Shown here piece by piece: positions 58,071 to 64,000 of a stretch of DNA of 64,000 nt (its first letter is position 1; each line of letters begins with the position of its first letter). The translations under genes and the position numbers were made by a program. The DNA lies in the NCBI GenBank assembly GCA_947034895.1, contig OX344764.1:42947348-43011347 (forward strand), read 5' to 3'. Below the pieces are notes generated by a model. It was not told where the DNA came from, ran no database searches, and saw only the letters and a list, made by a program, of their open reading frames with translations. Source of the stretch: Rhytidiadelphus loreus. Its lineage: Eukaryota > Streptophyta > Bryopsida > Hypnales > Hylocomiaceae.

Positions 58071-61000
58071 ACTTGCGCGGTCGTTTCTGATTTCGGTGCT
58101 AATCGAGGCGCCTCATTCACTGCTGTATTGATTTGTCCACGGCCCACTTGACCACAGGATCTCTAGCAAGTAGTTGTTGATTTCCCAGGTTTTGGGACTC
58201 ATACCAATTCTGCCCGGGGAGGACACTCCCTATGTTTTAGCAAACTACGTGCGGCGGAAAAAGTAAAACAAGTAATACACCTTAAAATTTAATTTCTTTT
58301 TCAAAAAAAAAATTATGGATAGATTTTACTACTTTAGAAGTTTATGTTTTGAATTATTGGTATTTTTTTGTGCTAATAGTAATTAGTTATAAATTTTTGA
58401 AGAAAAAAGATACACTGTAAAGCTGAAAATAACTTTCACACCTCTATATTATATAAGAAAAAAAATTTGAAAAATGAAAAAAAAATTATATAGAATAGCT
58501 TTCTATTGAAAGTTTATTTTGGTTGAATATTGATGCAATAGTCATCTTCATGTGAGCTCTATAAATATTTTAGTTGGAGAACATGCCATTTTAGTTCATT
58601 TTTCAACCCTTTCTAGACAATATATCTTATGTTATTTGGAATTGAAATTTTTGTCAATAGAAACCTTTAGTCATTGTTAAACAAAGCTCAAAATTTTAGA
58701 ATGAAATTATAGTTTATTCAAGGTGAATTACATGAATTACTTTTTCCACCGCCGCACGTAGGTACCCCAAATGTAGTGAGAGTGTCCTCCCCTAGCAATT
58801 CTGCCAGGCCCAAAAACGCGTGCACGGAAACTCATTCACAAAACAAAGATGAGCTCCTGCCCAAAAGTGTGTAATGGCCATAATCTCGACAATTCGATGC
58901 CATCGCGTGCTCTGGTGTTGAATCTTCAACATGAGGTGAAACTCGGGGCGTTGCCTGTCAAATTGATTAATGTCCACTATAATCTTATGCTGCCTGCACA
59001 TTACTGCTAAGAATTTGGAAAACACAGCGGCTCTAAAGCACACAGGGTCGGTATGGGTATTATGTTGGTTATAGAAGTCTGCACATGTCTCGGCACATTG
59101 CTCAGGTGTGGCAAATTGTCCTGTGATTACGGGCCAGTTATACTCCACAAAATCTATTGTGGATTCCGGTCTCCATTTGTGTTGCCTACTAGAGGGGCAA
59201 AAATGACCATTTGTCTGTACTGCAGCTAGCGGGTTCACTTGCCAATCCCCAGAAATCAAAGGGTAGATTTGATCATATGTGTTATCCTCCGATACGGATT
59301 GGCCGTAGTCTTCAACTAGCCACTCCAGGGCTGGCCACGAGGGGATAGGCACTTCAACTTGAAAATCTGAAAACATGTTTTGATATTGACCCAGAAATCT
59401 CTGAGTAAGCATCGTACCCCGCACTGGTGGTGTCACGCTAAGCCATGTAGCAGGAATATACTCAGGTGGAGGTAACTCAATTTGACTCAAAGCTCTCGTA
59501 TCAGGGATCAGTGAAGTTCCTTCATTTTCTTCATCTAGAATCTTCTCCAATCTCAAGTAAGTCTGCTGCAAATTGTACGCGTAATGGCTATTATTCAGCT
59601 CCCCTCTCTGAGCAGTAGTCTCTCGCTCCTGACAATTCGATAAAACCTCGTGAATAGTACGAGTATTCCCAGGTAACTTGATATAGTTCTTCAAATATCG
59701 TAATTCCTTTTTTCGAGGCTTTGTCAATTCGTCTGAAAGCATTTCGTCCGGGCAAATGGTCAATCGGTGGTCTCTAATTCTCACTTTGCGTTCCTCCTCC
59801 TCAGCATGATCCATTTGTCTCTGTGAATGGAGTTGTTTCTCCAATCCCACATAATACAAAAGCGCTCGCGCTCCAATGTCGACAATTGGATAAAAGAGAA
59901 CTGACCAATCGTCTAACGCCAAATCTCCACGTACCAACATCTCACACAACAAATTGCGTTGATGCTCCACGGGCTCCGTTAACGTCCATAATTGTGCAAA
60001 AACTTCAGGTGTCAGAACCACACACTTTCCCACATCCGCAATTTCTAAAAAGACATCACGTTGCAACTCGTAGGCATGGAACAGTGAGTAGGACGGAGGG
60101 GACTTCAGCTGTTGTTTCCAGAGCGCATCATGCAAACTCATAGCCATCTCCTTCAATTGCTCTACCTGTGTTTGCAATTTGTCGTTAGATGTAGCCAACA
60201 ATTTGATATCCGCCTGTAGCGCGCTCACTCTTGGCGATTTGTTGTGGGCTACCGATCTCTCTGGTATCTCTGGCACTTGTGGTACTAACAATTTGTCTCT
60301 TTCCTTTCTCAGTCTGTCCACCAACTCCGCCTTCTCCTTCGCTGCCTTTTGTCGAATTGCTTTGATGTTGTACGGGTGAGCCTTCATTTCCTTAGCCTGT
60401 CTCTCTATGGTGTTCTCCAATTCCTTGATCTTCTCTTCATAACGTTTGTCCCTCCCTGCATGTGATTGAATAGTCTGCACATGTTGGGCAGTGATGACAT
60501 CCCACTCTCGCTTCTCTCGAGCCATAGTGGCTTGTAACGCTGTAAAATTGCCATGCTGCTCCTCGTTACATCGCAAGTAGTCTGTGCATCGCTTCATCAA
60601 TTCGTCTTTCTCCATGGTCAGTTGCTTCATTTGAAGATGTAACTTGGACTCACATCCTACGCTTATTGCCAATTCCTCAGTGAGTACCTCCACACGCATT
60701 GGCAAGTCCTTGCTCCGTTTCGACATTGGACTACTGGCCAAGTCTACCCCCAAGGGTTGAACTTTAGTCAATTTGTCAGTTGTAGGAGGTTGGGTTGGCT
60801 TCGATTGATTATACACCTGCTGGTCCTCGACTGGCTCATTGCTTCCTTCTTCAGTCGGCTTTCTGGAAGCAACGGATCTCACTAAGATGTTCTGCTTGGC
60901 TGGCGAACGCGTCAACTCCGAAATATAACATGCACTTACCAGTGTTAAGGGATTTCACGTCTTCTTAAGGGCCAGTTCTATTTTGATATTTTGATAGACA

Positions 61001-61527
61001 ACTTGTCCCCAATCAAAACATTGACCCTTCCAAGCTGCTACTCCCACAGCCAGACTCTCTGCGGTGGCAATATCTAGACGACTTGCCATGAACAACCTGT
61101 TATTGAGGAACTGTAACCACTGAGAAAGAGGTGAAGACACCTTCAAAAGATCCCATCCTCCAGCTCTCCTTGCTGATTGATATTTTTCTCCGAACAGTTC
61201 GATCTTCACGATCTTGGTCAGGATTGGGGCTGTCTTAATTGAACGGCCTCCTTCAGGACACCCCAGCAACTCAGTCAGTCTTGGTCCGTCAAATTGACAT
61301 GGACGTCCCTCCACTCGGATCTTGTCCACAATTTGCCCAAACTTGGTTGCCAGTACAAATTGTCACACACGTTCTAGATCAGGCTCCTCCCACTGACGGT
61401 GCACAAAATCCCACAATCTTGATGACCGTAGCTGTATGTGCTGATCTTTGTCAAATTGTTGTAGAATCTGGAATGGTAGCTTGTATAAATCCCACGCATA
61501 TACTTTCAATTCGCCTTGGGTTGCCAT
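58066..61527 (-). pseudogene. Accessory protein gene of gypsy element 2, interrupted by a MITE
   Basis: Homologous to 23,192-26,110. ATG GCA at 61,527 matches the element-1 start. TGA at codon 55 (61,363-61,365) is at the same codon as in element 1; a further TGA is at 60,955-60,957. The long open part runs 60,915-58,792 and stops in the MITE at 58,215-58,795. Beyond the MITE the frame resumes (58,204 down) and carries TGA (58,117-58,119) and TAG (58,099-58,101), then the conserved QKRPRKY end. The coiled coil is conserved in pattern, and the Cys/His-rich C-terminal domain is nearly identical (VCFRAAVF, INQFDRQRPEFHLMLKIQ). Function unknown. Confidence 0.75.
58215..58795. mobile_element. MITE family D, 581 bp, 10-bp TSD CAATTCTGCC
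   Basis: Inverted repeats GGGGAGGACACTC, CTACGTGCGGCGG and GAAAAAGTAA are at each end, spread over about 55 bp. CAATTCTGCC flanks it at 58,205-58,214 and 58,796-58,805. Long TIRs and a 9-10-bp duplication fit Mutator-like MITEs. Removing it and one duplication would put the accessory frame back in register, so it entered an existing ORF. Confidence 0.85.
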
Positions 61528-61565
61528 CTGATAAACCAATTGACACGCTCCCACCGGTCACTCTC

Positions 61566-64000
61566 TCTTATTAGACAACTTGTCTTTCTATTCACTTGGA
61601 GTTCTAAGAAATCCTTTTGCAATTCTCAGGCTCATTTTCTACTCATCTTCTCTTCACTCATTTTCTCTCCTATCTGACTTATTGTCTTGCCTTCAGTCAA
61701 TTCGTCTTACTGCTCACAAGAATTCACTTCTGAATCCCCTCGGTAGCTTACTCTCTGGCAAATTGACTTCCTCAAGCTACAATGATTTCAAAATCAAGCT
61801 GCTTCTTCCTTTCATAAAAGAATCATTCTTAAGCAATTAGCTCTTTATCAATTAATCAGACTAATTGTCTTACTGGAAATTACTCTGGCAATTTACAAGC
61901 CTAATTGTTCCACTTATTAATTTCCACTCAGCAATTAGTCTACCTACTTAACAATCTACAGCTTATTTTCTAGGCAAATTGCTTGAATGGAATTTGATAA
62001 TTTAATTAACTCTATTATACTTAAGACAGTTTGTCCCAAAATAGGAAAGACTTAGATTCACTCATAGTTTTATCATGTTCTCTCCTTCTCAATATTAAGT
62101 AAAACAGCCTACATTTACTCAACAATTTGAAGTTTTCTCTTTAATTGATCACTCCACAAGTTGACAAATTGTCTGAGGTTTATACCTCTCACCAAAATGG
62201 TAATACTTGCTATTCTTTAAGCACTCAAGCAATTTGCTTATGCAGTATATTCCTCGACAAATTGTCTGTGATTGGAGCAGCTTTGTTCCGTTTAAGACTA
62301 CTTAAAATTTCCAATTCTTATATTAACTTTAAGTAATTTGCAATTAGTGAACTCTCATCATTCTAAGTCCGCTCGGCAATTTGACGATTTATCTGCCTGT
62401 TATTACGATCACTTAATAAAGTTAATTCTCTCTGTCACTCGGCAAATTGTCTTATCAAACTCACCAGAGATCTCTCCCTGATTCCTTCAAGATTCTAATT
62501 TTACTTTTCAACAATTTGCTTCCTCAAGGCTTCATTAATATTGCAACAATTTGTCCACCCCTTACTTGTATAATTTTGAAAAGATGTTCAATTCAAACCA
62601 ATCTTAACTTACTTACTTCTTTAATCTCAGCAAAACAATTTTTCAAGACTTAATTTCATTTTCTTATTCATTTACACTCGGCAGACCATTTGTCAATACC
62701 ACTCAATATTATCATGTTCTCTCAATCACCAAGCTATATTAACAAATTGTTTAAGAACTTATACTTTTATAATTCACTCAACAATTAGTCTGTAATCTCA
62801 TTCACTCATTTATAGTGAATAAATCTCACCTTTGTCTATCGACAATTTGTTTGTAAGTGACTGACCACTAGTCTAACCGCTCGGCAATTTGACGGCTTCT
62901 ACTTCTGTAATATAGAGCAACGATGTCTGGACAATTAGTCGTCAATCTTCTCAAGTTAACTCTTGACAATTGGTCTCACAATATAATTTCAACAAATTGT
63001 CAGATCTAAGGTTCAATTATTTCCAATTCCTTTATTTAGAAGCTAATTCATATGGAGCCTAATTGTTCTTTTCTTCTTAAACAAATTCTAGACATTCACT
63101 CGGTAATATGCTTCCTGGCTTCGTTCTTATTTTCATTAGCTGCCTTCTTTCTTATCTTCTTCCTTTCTCAGACAATTAGTCAGGCTATTTATCATGTTTT
63201 CATTAGGCCATTCTCTTTTACTTCAATAATTCTAATTTGCAAATAGTTTATAAAGCCATAGGAATTAGAATCTTAGCGATTACAAGTTTTCAGCAATAGG
63301 TTCAATTTTATTTATCATGTTTTAAGCTTTTATCTGCAATTTTCGTTCTTATTTTTCCCTCACAAGAATAGAAAATTTCAACAATTTGTCTGCAAGGAAG
63401 AGAATCGAGTGGACAAAAACTACAGACCTTTCTTCGAAGCAATCAATCTGACAAATTGTCTGTATCCAACTCTCGCTGTAATTGAAAACAAAAAGAACAA
63501 ATGGTTAGTATCTCGATCCTACTCTTATTATAAATGAGTTTCAACAATGACAATTTGTTAATTTTAAATTAACTTTCATAACTTCCAAGTTCCAACCAGT
63601 TGTTAACACTGTGTTTCGTTCGCTCAAAGTTCTGTCAATTTGTCAATCATGTTTATTTACTAGGGTTTTAATCAATTTTCTACACTTCTTTTTCACAAAT
63701 TGTCGCCACTGCTAAGGTTAAGGATAAGAAAGATTCAATAACTAAAATTGACTTCTACAATTTGTCTATCTGGTTCAAACAATGAACTCACCTCACTTAA
63801 CTGTCGTAGTCTTCCTTCAACAAATTGTCTGTAGCTATTTGAACCACTGGAGAAAACAACTTGTCAGTTCTAAGTTTCTCATTACAACATCTTTAGCAAA
63901 TTGTTTTCAACAAGTTAATTATACTTAAGAGTCCTTAATTTCCATTGGAGTGTCTTAATGCGGCCTAACAATTTGTCTGTGACTATTACTACGGCTTCCG
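61566..64000 (-). repeat. Noncoding motif block of gypsy element 2
   Basis: Equivalent to 20,871-23,191 of element 1. GACAATTTGTC, GACAAATTGTC and near variants (CAATTAGTC, CAATTCGTC) recur roughly every 100 bp or less up to the window end. The short open frames here are not conserved and are not called as genes. Confidence 0.75.

Larger units (their letters stand above)
55660..64000 (-). mobile_element. Ty3/gypsy element 2 (related to element 1), 3' part, window-truncated
   Basis: On the minus strand the order is noncoding motif block, accessory ORF, hairpin, PPT, 3' LTR, matching element 1 from about 21,000 to 28,441. Sequence is clearly diverged. The pol region and 5' LTR lie beyond the window end. 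GAGCC (55,655-55,659) would be the target duplication, but its partner is outside the window. Confidence 0.85.

Overview
The window is nuclear DNA of a land plant with a transposon-rich genome. The evidence is a spliced alpha/beta-hydrolase gene with GT-AG introns, Ty3/gypsy LTR retrotransposons primed by a plant-type tRNA-Asp site, CACTA elements and many MITEs. The lineage cannot be fixed from sequence alone. Only one host gene looks intact: the five-exon alpha/beta-hydrolase at 34,096-36,432 (+).

Layout. 1-4,570: G/C-rich repeats and a nested pair of MITEs. 4,571-31,339 (-): a host gene encoding a beta-class (N4/N6-type) methyltransferase-like protein, broken into pieces by a stack of insertions. 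The layers are a 2.3-kb CACTA element (5,664-7,935, TSD TTT) and a large solo LTR (7,975-29,521, TSD AACAT). Inside the solo LTR sits a 17.7-kb Ty3/gypsy element (10,708-28,441, TSD AATCC) with nearly identical 2,300-bp LTRs. 31,547-33,104: a hAT-like candidate. 34,096-36,432: the hydrolase. 37,643-54,964: MITEs, two more solo LTRs of the same family (40,128-44,371, TSD GCCTT; 45,551-47,226, TSD AAACC), CACTA derivatives and foldback repeats. 55,660 to the window end (-): the 3' part of a second, diverged gypsy element related to the first.

The most interesting system is in the two related gypsy elements. Both carry, in the env position between pol and the 3' LTR, a long accessory gene. It encodes an N-terminal domain, a coiled coil, a strongly conserved Cys/His-rich C-terminal domain and a basic tail. 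Both elements are also filled with a short near-palindromic motif, GRCAAWTTGYC (core CAAATTG/CAATTTG). It occurs about once per 85-110 bp in the LTRs and in the noncoding block before the accessory gene, and also inside the accessory gene in all reading frames, but it is nearly absent from gag-pol. A second motif, CCAGTGATTGG, alternates with it in the LTR at about 65-bp spacing. A stop-codon/hairpin/polypurine-tract module occurs twice, once after pol and once after the accessory gene. I infer an element-encoded nuclear DNA-binding factor co-evolving with dispersed cis sites, analogous to the VANC anti-silencing proteins of VANDAL transposons. This is an inference from architecture, not a demonstrated function.

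The gypsy coding regions contain in-frame TAG/TGA codons, consistent with C-to-T changes at CAG and CGA, but no frameshifts that I noticed. One TGA, at codon 55 of the accessory gene, is at the same position in both elements.
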